Source: Nemertoderma westbladi
Lineage: Eukaryota > Xenacoelomorpha > Nemertodermatida > Nemertodermatidae
Assembly: GCA_032718475.1 (NCBI GenBank)
Contig: JAUCBJ010000788.1
Span: 124,001-188,000, forward strand
Length of the DNA stretch: 64,000 nt
Reading direction: 5' to 3'
Shown here: one piece after another, positions 43,866-56,162 of the stretch
Layout of the letters: every line of letters starts with the position of its first letter
How positions within the stretch are numbered: the stretch's first letter is position 1
Notes under the pieces: model-generated
Databases searched by the model: none
What the model was told of the DNA's origin: nothing
What the model saw: the letters and a program-made list of their open reading frames with translations, nothing else
Position numbers and translations under genes: made by a program

Positions 43866-46800
43866 TCATTGGATCTTCTGTTGTGTGACGTAATTCGCCA
43901 ACCAATCAGACACTTCCTGGGGTCTATAATAGTGAGGCCCAATACCTCCTTCGTAGACACAGATTCCGTTTTGGATAATGAATAGTCTTTCATTGGCTGC
44001 GCCGAAAGCCTAAAATGTGTAAAGTAAATAAGTAAATTAAAGTATAAAAGATGGATAACAAAAAGTTGATAAATGTATGATTATACAATGTGATGTTTTG
44101 ATATCTTGATATTCAAAAAACAATTGAATATTTTTTATTTATTTTCATGCTATATAAAATATGAATTCTCAAATATTGGAAGCTTTTAAATATGTATTTT
44201 GTATCATTTGACAGCATTACAATTATTATTAAAAACATTAAAATTTTATTAAAAACATTAAAATTTTGACAGTAAAAAAAACAATAAAATATTAATTGCA
44301 ATTGAAAAAAAATCGATGTTTCTAAAACTAAATTTCAATGAAAACTTGCAGAATTTTGAAAATATTCCAATTAAAAGAAAATAAATAACTATTTACATCA
44401 TCGTATGCAAAGTAGCACTTTGCAGCGTTATGACCCTAGTTTATTTATGTACCGAGCGAGAGCAGCGAGGGGGGGTTTACATAAATAAACAGGGGCTTTA
44501 TTAACGCTGAAAAGTGACCTTTGCAAGCAATGATGTATGTAATTTTGTTACATTCATGTCAACTTATCAGCGTTCGGTATGTGAAGAAAGGATTTTATGG
44601 ATGCTCTTTTATACATTTTAATCATGTACTATATCGAATATAAGTGAAAGTTATTAACAGACACACAGTATTAATTATACATTTAAATCTAATTAAAGTT
44701 CATTGTTGATATCTCCTGCATGGATGTGATAATCATTAATCCATCTTGTAATGATAATTAAAGGTTGCAGACGACATACTGACTAACAGGGGGATTGTAT
44801 GTATATTTATAAAAATAAATAAACAGGTAACAATAGAGTCTTACACCCCCGCAAACATTATAGCCCAAAAGATTATTCATCCACTAGGGCCACCAAAAAC
44901 CTCAAACAACACAAACAAAAAAACGTCATAAACAAAAGCAAATATATTAAATCTGCTCAACATACAGGTATGTGTCGCACCCTAACCCTAACCTAACCGC
45001 CATACAGTAAATGATACCGGTATTGACTCTATTGTTACCTGTTTATTTATAATTTATATACATACAATACCCCTCTGTTAGTCAGTATGTCGCGCAAAAC
45101 CTTTAATTACACTTCATGAAGGAGAGCAGAATTTACGAGATCGCTGCAAGTTATAAAATCTAATGTTTCGTACTGCGTGTGTCTGTCCTTAGCTACATAC
45201 CAGTTTTCCATTGGGTAATAGATTCACTTACCATATTGGTTTCATTGTTCTGCGGTCTGATGTCTGTTTGGGAGAGTGGTAACAGATTTTGGTGCGATTA
45301 TAGTAGGTCATTATCGGTGCAATATAAATAGGCCTTGGGTAATCCTTTGTCCAGCTGATGAGGTGTCGAGATTACCGCGTGTTATTAAGTAACTAGTACT
45401 AGTAATTATTAATTGCCCTAGTTCTACCCCTTTTACGCCGACACAATGTTATATATTTTCTTATAGAATATAGGCTAAGTTTTTGTGCAGTTATTAACGG
45501 TATCATTTAGTGCATGGCGGTTAGGCTTAGGGTGCGAGACATACGTAATATATTTGTTTTTTGTGTTTTGTTTATGTCGTTTTTTTTGTTTGTATTTTTG
45601 AGGTTTTTGATGGCCCTAGCGGCTGAATATTATTTTGGGCTTTAATGTCCTAATTCTATGTTTTTTTGTTAGTTTGCGGGGGTCTAAGACTTTTTTATTT
45701 AGACTTTTTTTTTATTTTGTTTATTTATTTTTATATTAATCCATCTTGACTATAGTCGACTGAAGCAAACTGAATCATGGTCATCTGTCGCCATTTTCTT
45801 TGCCCACTACATATCTCTAAAGTGTCGTCTATTGGACGTCTCGACATAATGGATTACAGTACATATGTTAAACAATTATTTACATACAGTAATTAGCTAG
45901 TATCGTCACTGCAAACTGGATAATAAAGCAGCACGCATTAATATAAATGGAAATAATACATTCTGGAATACGGTAATTGAAGTTGTTTCCATGTTATTGA
46001 TTACTTTGCAGCGTTCCGTCATATAGGCCGCAACGCGGCAAAGTAGTACTTTGCAGCGTTACGAGTAATTCACCAGAATGCTGTTAAGTTGACATAATGT
46101 AACAATAATACTCTATTAACTTACTATACTCATGGCGTCATTAATATCGTCAGCGACTACAGGAAATGTTTCCCACGTATCGGGATCTAGACTAATGAAA
46201 TACTCTGCGGCTAGAACTCTATCCTCTAAGGATTTATGTTCTGGAATCTTCGAGAAACCTTGGATATTCCATCTGTTAGTAGCGTGGGCTTCCTGTGAAG
46301 TATTAAACATTGTAAACAGTAGGTTGAGGGGAGAGCCACGTTGTTGGGCATGGAAACAAGGACCGACGCACTATTACTTGTCCATTTCCAGTATAACCAC
46401 CACAATGTCATACGAACACATTGAATGAGAACTGCCCTCCAAATCTCTTAATTTAAAACAATGATAAGTTATTAACTACTGGAGTAGGGCTGTCCAGACA
46501 ACAGAACTACTATATTTATTAACAATTTATTTCTTAAGTAAAAAATAACAAAATTTCAACAACATTATCCAACTCATAATTATTTATGATAATTATTAAT
46601 TATTATCCCACGCTGTTTATTTTATAATTCGAAACAGAGCTACTTTTAAAGAGCAGTGTACGGGGAGGTACTGTAGGTACCTAAATCTAGATTCCTCTCT
46701 AAATTAGTCAATCTTATCTCTATTATTAGTTGTTGCTATTACCAACCTGAATATAAATACAGATAAAGTCTGCCACACCCCTGTAGCTCCTCTCAATTAC

Positions 46801-47220
46801 TTTCAGTTTCTCCAAGGAGTACATGAACGGGGGTCATGTGCAACTACCGAATGCAATCACTAGAGGGCGACCCGACCTCATAAAATCGAAGAGAGACGTT
46901 CTGATTGGCTGTTGCTCGGAAACGGGATTGACCGGGAAGTTTTCTACTAGGGAACCGAGATAAACAGTCTTCTGCAGGTCAAATATTTTTTCAATATAAA
47001 CTCGTTTCACGGTGTGCCAGTTAATACTCGTATTGATCAACGTGTTGATTTTGTCTCCACGTTTCTCTAACTGGGTTTCAATATGATTCCTTATTGATTC
47101 GCCAATAGAGTTGGGTGTATAAGGAATCAGTTTGTAGCCAACCTGTAAGACCGCCATCATAAATATAAAAAACATAGATCGAAGAGCTGTAACAATCCTC
47201 ACATACAGACTGACTCGCAT
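43866..47220 (-). CDS. DIO: Iodothyronine deiodinase-like selenoprotein, three exons
   Basis: Exon 1 is 47220-46747, exon 2 is 46292-46125 and exon 3 is 44009-43866. Each intron starts with GT and ends with AG (donors GTTGGT and GTAAGT; acceptors TTCACAG and CATTTTAG), and all exons join in phase 0. The product is 261 residues, normal for the family. Residues 10-30 form a membrane anchor (MFFIFMMAVLQVGYKL). The active site FGSCT-U-PPFM has an in-frame TGA as selenocysteine 129. EAH (E159, H161), W166 and H177 have the same spacing from Sec as E156, H158, W163 and H174 of DIO1. HKSLEDRVLAAE and FGAANERLFIIQNG are further family signatures. Deiodinases remove iodine from iodothyronines at membranes using a thiol cofactor. 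Intron 2 (2.1 kb) holds inverted repeats. A candidate SECIS follows. The DIO subtype (vertebrate 1-3) is not assigned. Confidence 0.94.
44406..44524. repeat. Foldback hairpin in deiodinase intron 2
   Basis: The arms TTTGCAGCGTTATGACCC...TTTATTTATGTA and TACATAAATAAACAGGGG...TTAACGCTGAAAAG pair. A motif like its outer end (GCAAAGTAGTACTTTGCAGC) recurs at 46036-46059. It is a short foldback/MITE-type element. Confidence 0.75.
44756..45108. mobile_element. Inverted-repeat element in deiodinase intron 2
   Basis: About 85-bp arms: AATTAAAGGTTGCAGACGAC... at 44756-44841 and its imperfect reverse complement at about 45018-45108 (ACTGACTAACAGGGGGATTG versus CAATACCCCTCTGTTAGTCA). The centre (about 44842-45017) includes the telomere-like run CCCTAACCCTAACCTAACCG. 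Confidence 0.85.
45480..45705. mobile_element. Second, inverted copy of the 44842-45017 core
   Basis: The reverse complement shares GCAAAC...CCCCGC, CTAGGGCCA(T/C)CAAAAACCTC, an AAACAAAAAAA run and CACCCTAAGCCTAACCGCCAT with the centre of the neighbouring element. The two are copies of one repeat family in opposite orientation. Confidence 0.75.
46834..46836 (-). other. Selenocysteine codon (TGA, residue 129)
   Basis: TGA lies between FGSCT and PPFM, the invariant deiodinase active site. Coding continues in frame through EKLKVIERSYRGVADF to a splice donor. Calling it a stop would truncate the gene exactly at its catalytic residue. Confidence 0.93.
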
Positions 47221-47474
47221 CGTCGGTTTTATTAATGTGTATTTGTCGAGAAAAAAATAAAAACACTCTACTTATAAACTATTTTAAGCTTTCAGGTTGT
47301 TTTTACTGAGGTAAATACGGAAGTGGGTCCGTGGTAGTTGAGAGAAGGTATCAGACTAGGGATGTCAGATGTTGGCACATTCTGTATTAATTAAGTGTAA
47401 TTAAGCTAAATACAAAAGCACTGTTAACCTTTCAAACGCATTAATTGTAATGGTTACTAAATCAACTAATATAA

Positions 47475-48305
47475 TATACACCATACCCGTAATATAGTGT
47501 CCTTTTCTGATGACAAAGACCCCCCCCCCCCCCAAATTTTTCTACAAATCTTTATCATATTGCTTGAAATTTGAAACACAACTAGTTCAACTCACCGTGG
47601 TTGTTACCATGAAGACGTAATTTTCGATTTCGCCTTTAAATTTTATTTATAAGCGTTGTAATAAAGTGTCTTTTGCGAAAACGCACCCTCTGTATCATTG
47701 CCATTCTTCACTTTAGTCGTAATTTTTTTCACATCAATAGAAAGCTTGCGTTGAAAGGATTCCAAATATGTAACAATATCTGAATTTCGTTGAGAAACAG
47801 CTGAGAAATAGGCGTTTAAAGATTGCCAGAATTATTGTTCGCTGCAAGCCATTTATTCTATTTAATAAATACACAAATTTCTAGAACGAGTTATTTATTT
47901 TATGAGTTGGTAGGCAACAGCGGAATGCCTATACGATATCTATATTGCATAGCTAATCATACATAAACAAATTGTTCCAGATTATTGTGTATTTGTTATG
48001 TTTTTTTATTATTATTATATTTATTATATTTGTTATTTGTTATTAATATTGTGTGAAGAATGGCAATGATACAGAGGGTGCGATTTCGCAAAAGACACTT
48101 TTTTAAAACGCTTATAAATAAAATTTAAAGGCGAAATCGAAAATTCCGGCTTCATGGTAACAACCACGGTGAGTTGAACTAGTTGTGTTTCAAATTTCAA
48201 GCACTTTGATAAAGATTGGTAGAAACATTTGGGGGGGGGGGGGGGGGGGGGGGGTCCGTGTCTTCAGATAATGACACTACTGTATATTACGGGTCATGGT
48301 GTATA
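47475..48305. mobile_element. Foldback element with about 235-bp inverted arms and C/G homopolymers
   Basis: The left arm (47475-47710) and right arm (48053-48305) are imperfect reverse complements. Both outer ends read TATACACCAT in inverted orientation. Each arm has a homopolymer (C near 47520-47534, G near 48232-48254). The central 340 bp is AT-rich. No ORF. Confidence 0.9.
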
Positions 48306-48604
48306 ATTTCTCCACTAATATATATTAATTATCACTAAAATGTATTTCTCATAATAAAAAGAATAACTGTAACCAGTGCTATTGAACTGAGTTTTTTGTT
48401 TTGGTTAGAATAATGTGCCACCAGTTACATGCCCGTTTCCATTACTTGGAGATATTCAATAGATTTTAGTGAAGAATATTATTATTTAGTGAAAACTTAG
48501 GCCTAATGACTTTTTCCTGTCAAAATATAGTGAAAAATGACTATTTTTAGAAGAACGATATATGAATGGCATTTTGAAATGAGGTTTAATCAATCCTAGA
48601 TTAA

Positions 48605-48836
48605 GCAAGCAAACAGTCGGCCGAAGCCGGAGGCGACCCGAAGGCTCCTCTTTCGATAGCTGCTACCCGATGGTAGGGGTGGGCGCTACTCCTATCCCAA
48701 GATTTGCTCCCAGTTATTTAACTGGTACTCATTTTATCGACCCCAGTGGATGAAAGGCTGAGTGGACCCTGGCGGGGCTGAACTTAGAACCATTAGATTG
48801 CAGGCCCGGCGCTCAACCAACTGAGGTACCCGCCTT
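48605..48836 (-). mobile_element. tRNA-derived SINE-like element
   Basis: On the minus strand it starts GGCGGGTACCTCAGTTGGTT with GAGCGCCGGGCC, resembling a tRNA 5' half and A box. About 30 nt later is GGTTCTAAGTTCAGCCC, close to a B box. A non-tRNA body (GTCGATAAAATGAGTACC) follows. Polymerase III transcription is inferred from the boxes. The 3' boundary is not fixed. Confidence 0.65.
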
Positions 48837-49319
48837 CTGGATTACATCCTGGATTACATACACATTAAACACAAATGCTTCTGTTTTATCGAAAACTAAA
48901 CTTTAAACGCCGATACAGGATGTGTAACCTGCTCCTCTCCTATAAGCCTACGCTGTAATAGAACAAAAATAAAATAAAAACAAAATCACGTTTTTTGTGT
49001 GACCATTCTACAAAAAAGCGAATCAGCAATCCACTCACATTGCCCGAAACCTATCAAGGGCAAACGCGGGAGTTTAGGCTTTAGGGGCGCTGTTTGACCT
49101 CCGTTGGGGTTTATTATCGAGGATTCCACCATTTCGTTGTGTCTATAGGTCGCCATTTTTGCATTAACCCACATCCTGCCGTATCCCACTGGAGGTTTCA
49201 GTCCATCAGATACAACAATAGGCCTATTCAAGTTTATTTACAGCCAGAAAATCGCCGTGCAGCCACTAATTTGTCCTTTACCTCTCACACAGTCACAGGC
49301 TGAGATTATGGTAGCACGA

Positions 49320-49610
49320 ACTTAGTTCCAATCGCACATATTCAAATGCGAACTTGGTTCCAATTGAAACGAATGTAGTTCCAAAATAAATTTACAAAGC
49401 GAACTTAGTTCCAATCGAGGCGAACTAAGTTCCAATCCCAGAATATCAAAACCCACTTAGTTCCAATGGATGCGAATTTAGTTCCAATGCATGCGAGTTT
49501 AGTTCCAATGGAAGCGAATTTAGTTCCAATGCATGCGAATTTAGTTCCAATGGAAGCGAATTTATTTCCAATCGGTACGAACTTAGTTCCAATGTTTCAT
49601 GCGATTTTTG
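49320..49610. repeat. 21-bp minisatellite
   Basis: Tandem, partly degenerate copies of GCGAATTTAGTTCCAATG plus three bases. The later units are regular at 21 bp, so one frame reads repeats of N-L-V-P-M-x-A. It is most likely a plain minisatellite. Confidence 0.9.
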
Positions 49611-52200
49611 AGAACCCGTCGGACGTCCACGGCTGGATCAGGCTTCTTCTTGTGGGCCACTGCTGCATCCCGGCACCGGGGCGAGGTGGGAAGAAGCATC
49701 AGTGATCCCTCGCCTCACAGGTTAACCGCCTGATCTCGGACTTCCGTTCCACCTCCCTAGTGGGTTCTGGGGTCCCTACACCTCCGCGTCGCCTCTCCGG
49801 ACCCCGTCGCCAGAAGCTTGAAGAAGAATCCGTCCGGTTCGCCTCGGCAGTGGCTGAGAAGATCGAGGACGGGGACGTGAAGGGAGCCATCCGTTTGCCC
49901 ACCTCCAAGGACTCCATTGCTCCCGATACCCCTGAGATGTTGGAGATGCTCCGCAGTAAGCACCCGTCCAAACCCATCGATAGACGAGTCGCATCACCGC
50001 CAGTTGCACCGTCAGCGAGGCCGTCTACACCAGCAACCCTCTGGAAGATGATCGCCTCCTTCCCCTGCGGGAGTGCAGGTGGCCCTGATGGGGTGAGGCC
50101 CCAGATCTACAAGGATCTGGTCGCACCAACCAGCGGCGTAGCGGGTGAGCGCTTCCTGGCGGCCCTCGCGAGGTTTGTGGACACCACGGTGGCAGGCGAG
50201 GTGCCAGTAGTCATCCGGCCAATCTTCTTTGGGGCTAACTTGTTTGCCTTCTCTAAGGTGGGCGGGGGCATCAGGCCCATAGCGGTGGGGGTCACACTCC
50301 GGCGCCTGTGCGGCAAGTACGTTGGACACCTGGTGGCGGAGCAGCGGTCAGAGTCGTATGGGATGGTTCAGCTGGGAATCGGCTGTAAGCTGGGAGTGGA
50401 AGCTGCCGCCCATGCAGTTAGGGCACTAGTGGGAGAAGAGAACCGGCCGGGTACCGTGTTGCTGAAGGTCAACTTCAGCAACGCGTTCAACTCCATTCGG
50501 CAGGATTCGATGCTGGAAGTTGTCTATGACCAGTACCCGGGCATATACAACTACACCCTCGCGGCCTATGGGGATGCAACCTTCCTCATGCATGGCGACG
50601 ACACCATTCTCTCCGACGAGGGTGTTCAGCAGGGGGACACTGACGGCCCTCGTCTCGTCGGGGACATCGCTAACCCCGTCATCCAGACAATAGTCTGCCT
50701 TCAACGTCTGGTACCTGGACGATGGGAACCTCTCCGACAACTCCCAGGTGGTACTGCGGGACCTGGTGCGGTTGATCGAGGAGGGGGGGGGGGGAGTGCG
50801 GTTTAACGATAAACCCCAGGAAGAGTGACGTGTTCTTCCTGGGGCCAGAGACACGCCCAGATACGTCGCGAGTTTGATACCATTTGCGCTGGCATCCAGT
50901 ACCCGCCTTTGGACGAGCTGATGATGCTGGGTGCGCCTATTGGAGAGTCCGCCATCAAGTCCTGCCTCGCCTCCAAGGTAGGAAACCTCTCGACTCTCGC
51001 TAGCCGCCTGCCGCTTCTCGATGCCCACCATGGGTTCTTCCTCCTGAAGAACTCATTTGCCATGCTGCGGTTGACCTACTTCCTGCGGACGGCACCCTGC
51101 TTCCAGTTTCCAGCCCTACTATAGGACTTTGATCGCGTCCAGTGTAGCACACTCCAGGAGTTCGCCAACACCCACTTTGACGACACGGTCTGACCCAGGC
51201 TTGCCTCCTGGCAAGGGTTGGTGGTCTAGGACTGAGTTCTGCAGCACAGCTCGCACCCTCCTCCGCCTTCTAGGCTTCCGCGGCTGAATGCGCTACTCTC
51301 TCCAACTGCCTTTACCCGTCTGCAGAGGTCCCCCCTAGCCCAGCAGTAGAGTTGGCACACGCAGTGCGCAACACCTCCCTTCCAGCCGGTTCGGCACTAC
51401 CCACCGTGCCTGTCCAGCGCGCATGGGTGGCCCCGGTGCACAAGGAGTCCCTCGCCAGCATCCGTTGCGCAGCATCGCAACTGAACCTCGCACAGCTGAA
51501 CTCGCTCGACAACCCCACAGCGGGCTGCTGGCTCGATGCCCTGCCCCGCGCCTCATTGGGGCTGAAACTAACTGACACCCAGTTCCGGATCGCCATTGCC
51601 ACCCGGCTTGGGTGCAAGGTGGTGGAACCCCACACCTGTGACCATTGCGGTAGTCCAGTCGCTGCAGACGGCCTTCACGGTCTCTCCTGCTGGAGTAGTG
51701 CGGGCCGGCACCCCCACCACACCATGATAAACAACTTGGTGAGGCGGGCACTGGTCAGCTGCGACATCCTGTCAGTCCTGGAACCCCCGGGTCTCTTCAG
51801 GAACGACGGGAAACAAGTGGACGGGGTGAGCCTCGCCCCTTGGAGCGGGGGAAGAAGCCTTACTTGGGACGCTACGGTAGTCGACCCCCTCGTCCCCAGC
51901 CACCCCCCTCGTCCCCAGCCACCTCCAATCCAATAGACCGTCATCGCCGGCGGGCGCACAGCTGAGGAGGCAGAGCGGAGGAAACGCGCGACGTACGCCG
52001 AGCTGGAGCAGCGGGGCCTCCAAATTTTTCATCCTGTGGCCTTTGAGACCCTCGGCCGCCCGGCCCGGAGACTGCGGCCTTCCTCCGGGAGGTTGGCTCC
52101 TGAATGAACGCGTTCACCCACAGACCCCACTCACTCTGCTTCCTCCTGCAGCAGATTCTGGTGGCCATTCTAGTGGACAACGCGGCTTCTGTTATGGCGA
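49611..52200 (+). mobile_element. Non-LTR element with RT and nuclease-like C-terminus, broken
   Basis: The N-terminal part has HGWIRLLLVGHCCIPAPGRG before the main frame (49760-50806). RT motifs: GGPDGVRPQIYKDL, GGGIRPIAVGVTLRRL, LLKVNFSNAFNSIRQD, EGVQQGDTDGPRL. After a frame break WYLDDGNLSD gives the catalytic site, with Asp at only one of the usual RT positions in 'VNFSNAF' (normally VDFSNAF). A later frame (51352-51936) has CDHCGSPVAADGLHGLSC (a CX2CX9HX3C knuckle), then GLFRNDGKQVDGVSLAPW and SLTWDATVVDP, which could be a PD-(D/E)xK restriction-like endonuclease. That makes an RLE-type non-LTR element likely; the nuclease call is inference. Codon use is far more GC-rich than the surroundings. 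A G run near 50787 coincides with the frame break. Confidence 0.8.
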
Positions 52201-52239
52201 CGGGCGGTCCCTCTCCGGGTGACCTTTTTGATGGACCCT

Positions 52240-54335
52240 GAACTCTATTCCTAACTTAATTAATTAATTCATTTTATAAAATCTGCGTCTAATTTATAAA
52301 TTTAAATACCAATATTCTGTTATCAGTAATTTTGATTAAATATTGCTTATTATTTTGAAAATAAAAATGTAATGAATAATAAGGTTATCCCAACGATGAG
52401 ATTCTAATTTGGAAAAAATTTCACCAGCTTTAAAATGAAATTTAGCATTGTTTTCTATGGAGAAATTTCACTATGAGAGCGTTTTCCGCGGACATATTTT
52501 GCCTATAAAATGGACAAATGTGACCAGGGTTCCTGACCGAAGGGTGAATGGGGAGGCAGGATGAGCATGTTATTCTAACCAACGTTTACCACATTTAAGT
52601 AGTTTATGTAGGGTTCATTAAACATAAGTTGAAACCAAGTAGGCCTATGGTGAGACATGACCAACTACAGTAACTCTAACCAAAATGATCACAGCCACAG
52701 TATGCCCTACAGTAGTCAACTGTATAGGCCTACCCACACCAGTCCACACAGTACAGTTTGAAGTACCGCAGTACAGCTACCGGTTGTGCGGTAGTTCGTT
52801 GTACAGTGTACAGCTTTATATAGGCCTACTACAGTATATTGCATGTTGCACCTTTGCCAGAATGTTAATGTTATTCTTTTTTGTTTGTTGCTTAGGTAAG
52901 TAATACAATACTGTATAATCAGCTGGTGATGTGAAGGTTTTTAGTCTTTGTAATGTCTTTGTGTCTTTGTATTTAATTGCGATTAAATTGGTTCACAGAA
53001 TTAAATCATTAAATTAATTAATTAACCGCTTATAAAGAGCAAACTAAACTAACATAAAATTTGTTGAAATTTGTCGAAATTTGGATTATGAATTCAGATC
53101 CTTGCATTCAATTCTTCCTAAAGTTTTCCGCTACAAATGGACTGGGGCCACTTTACAACAAAAGGACCCAAAAGGGTTATTTTTGGGCCTGTTTGATCTA
53201 AAAAGCTGCAGAGTATTTTTCGCAAAATTTGTTGAGAAGATATATTGAAAAAGGGTCCCGCTATTTTAGATAATACCATTTTTCTTTGTTCAACAATAAC
53301 TTTGTCAAAAAATAATGAAATTTCTCAAAGAAATTTATCATACTTGCTAAAAAATATAACTATAATAAAACACCTTTTTTGCAATTTTATTTGTATCTGT
53401 ATCGTGACAGTTTTCATGAAAATGGTCTTTGTAAAATATCGTGCTGCTCATAGGCTTGTCAAAAAATAGACTACATGTAGCTCTTATGTTTTGGCTAATA
53501 ACTCGAGTTTGAGAAAATATATGTAAAATGAATTCTTCGAAATGATTTGAAATCTTCATTAAATTCGGCACATGAATGAATTTAAATACAGTATTTTTGA
53601 CAATTTACAAAGGAGGAGGGGGGTGCTTCCAACCCCCACCCCCACCCCCTTAAAAAATAAGTGCCTTTGAATAATGATATTTTTATGAAGGGTGGGGACG
53701 CCAAAAAAAACTGTGCTTGCACCCAGCGCCAATACATCTCGCTACGCCTCTAGCTAAACAGTTGTTCAATTCAAATACATAAATTTAGAATTTGAAGCAC
53801 AAGGGACCAACACTCTACAACTCATTATATCAATTATTATGCATCCGATATACGTTGTTCTATTTTTTAGTTCCCCTGACAACCTCTTGAAACACAAACA
53901 TGAATTTCGGTATATGTCATCATCTTAACCTAAATCTCGATATTTTATTAAAGATGAAACAAACATTTCCAAAAAACTCTAGTTTCCAATGCAAAAGGAG
54001 TTGAATAAAGGCCCATGCCCTTTAACTAGTCATAGCAACTAACTAGAGAGTCAAAGATTGTTAAATTTTCCTTGGCTTTGTGGTTGCATTTTCTTTAGGA
54101 AGTTCCATTCTAATTAGGAACCGAGAGGTTACTTACTGTAATAATTGCTTAAGACTGGCTGGTTGGCTGGCTAACTGACTGATCTCCAGCTAAAAATACT
54201 CTTAACGATTTCGATGAAAAATGCGTATAAAAAATGCGTACAGCTGAATGTTTTTTAGTTATGCTGCTCTATAATTAATTAGGTGTTGTATGTATTTAAT
54301 TTAAATCTTATTCGTAAAGAGAAGTTAATTATGTT
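52240..54335. other. AT-rich DNA, no gene seen
   Basis: It contains a partial hAT-MITE end near 53738 and GTAGGCCTA-type short motifs near 52720-52830. Short ORFs lack recognisable domains. Confidence 0.45.
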
Positions 54336-54339
54336 TTGC

Positions 54340-54665
54340 CAACACAATGACATGATATGCTCATGGGTACTTCGACTTGTTACATGGTGCTTGGATTTAT
54401 TACTGGTTACATGGATTTGGAATTGGGCAGTTCAATTTGTAACTGGGTGCTCAGATTTGCAACCATTTGTAACAAATCATAACCAGGGACATCAGGTTGC
54501 GACAGGGTGTTCATATTTGAAACCAAACATAATGATTTGTATTGAGGAACACAGATTTGTAACCGGGAACTCCAATTTGTTACAGAACTCTCAGATTTGT
54601 AACTTAGAATAACTCAGATTTGTAACCAGGAACCACTACCAGGAATTCGTAACCGCTACCAGTTG
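54340..54665. repeat. Degenerate minisatellite, unit about 25 bp
   Basis: Imperfect tandem copies of CAGATTTGTAACCAGGAAC, about a dozen. The 109-codon open frame across it is a by-product. Confidence 0.75.
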
Positions 54666-54669
54666 ACTG

Positions 54670-56160
54670 TTTTTTATGAAATAAAAAGGCCTTATCTGGC
54701 CGCCAGGCCCGTCACTAGTAATATATAGTATATTAGTTTCATATAGTATGGCATTATTATGGTGATGTTTATTTCTTGGGTTAGAATAACGTGCCCCTGT
54801 AATCATCTGTAATAATCATCTGATCATTCCCCTTAATTGATAATTATCGTCGTTAATTCACCCATTCGAGATATAAATTCGCAGAAATAGGGTTTGAGCC
54901 AAGTTCCCAAGCATAACAAAGTAGGCCTACCGTTCTACAAATTTGGGTATTCGAACAAAACATGTTTTGAGCCCGCTTTTCTAAGAAATAATTAGCTATA
55001 ATTGTACTGTGTTTCAAAATTCACTTAAAACCAAGCTGTTAATGAATATCATGAAATTATTCAGAAATTCCACAATAAAAAGGATTCCTATATCAATGTA
55101 GGCATACTCTGTTATACAACAATGTAAAGATTATCACTAAATAATATGGTGACCAATCACAGGCGTTGATTGGGCAATTTACCAATTCCTGTCTCAATGC
55201 CGTGGTTGCTAGACAACATTAATAAACAATTCCCTTTTATGATAATATAACTCCAATACGTGCAATATCCTGAATATTGATGTTCATCATATAAACAACA
55301 CTGTGAATATTTGTATTTAAATTTTGAATTAAATCTTATTGAATATTAACGGTTTTGTTATTTTTTTTATTTGTTATTTATTAATGAATTAATTACTAAT
55401 GAATGTCTTAAGATTTTGTGTAAAATGTCTTTACAATTTTTCATAAAAACCTAATTGTAAAATAATATCACCATTATTATTTATTCCATTGCATTATATA
55501 TACAGTAGTAGAATATTATTTTCATTATATATGTGCTATACTACACTATAATATTCTAGTATTTTGCGTATGGGTATAAGTATGTCGTTCTTGGTAATGT
55601 TTCAACGCTAATAATAAGTCAAATAAGCCAATGTTTGAGTAAATGGAAACAGATTTGTTACACACGTAGTCAATCAAAATTTTAGAAATTCTAGACATAG
55701 ATAGACTTATATAATACCTATGTCGACAGCTAGTGGTCTAATGACTATGTCCACTAATTGAATTCTACGCAAAGGCTTATCTGGACTTACGTGTACGCGA
55801 TGCCCACACGTGTGTGAACTAATGCAATCTTAAATCTGAAACATCTCCTAGCGATATAGTAAAGTTACTTAAAAAATAATTTTTTCCAATAAATTATGTA
55901 GGTGATTACGTAAGTAGGTGATTCCTTAATTAGATGAATTACGTAAGAGTTGATCATTATGACAAACTAGCTTCACTATCCCTTTATTGCACCGAGCAGG
56001 CGATTTTCATAGAAAAAAACAATTTATGTTCTTTGGTAATAAAAAGCTGTCAATACTGTGAAATATAACAAAAAAAGCCAAATTTTTTGATATTGTGTTT
56101 TCACAAAACGTTGCTTAAAAGCAACACAGTGCGATAAAAAATCGTAATATTGAAAAATTA
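54670..56160. other. AT-rich DNA, no gene seen
   Basis: No domain, splice pattern or clear repeat recognised. Confidence 0.45.
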
Positions 56161-56162
56161 TG

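Noticed and set aside
43811-43993. 60-codon minus-strand open frame over deiodinase exon 3
   Set aside because: It is a shifted frame. The real exon frame reads the deiodinase C-terminus with a good acceptor.
44970-45000. Telomere repeat CCCTAACCCTAACC
   Set aside because: Only two to three units inside a mobile-element core; too short and too diverged for an interstitial telomere.
46834-47220. A separate short membrane protein ending at 46834
   Set aside because: The TGA lies in the deiodinase active site, and the frame continues to a proper splice donor.
54283-54612. 109-codon Trp/Leu-rich plus-strand frame
   Set aside because: It is explained by the degenerate 25-bp tandem repeat and has no domain.
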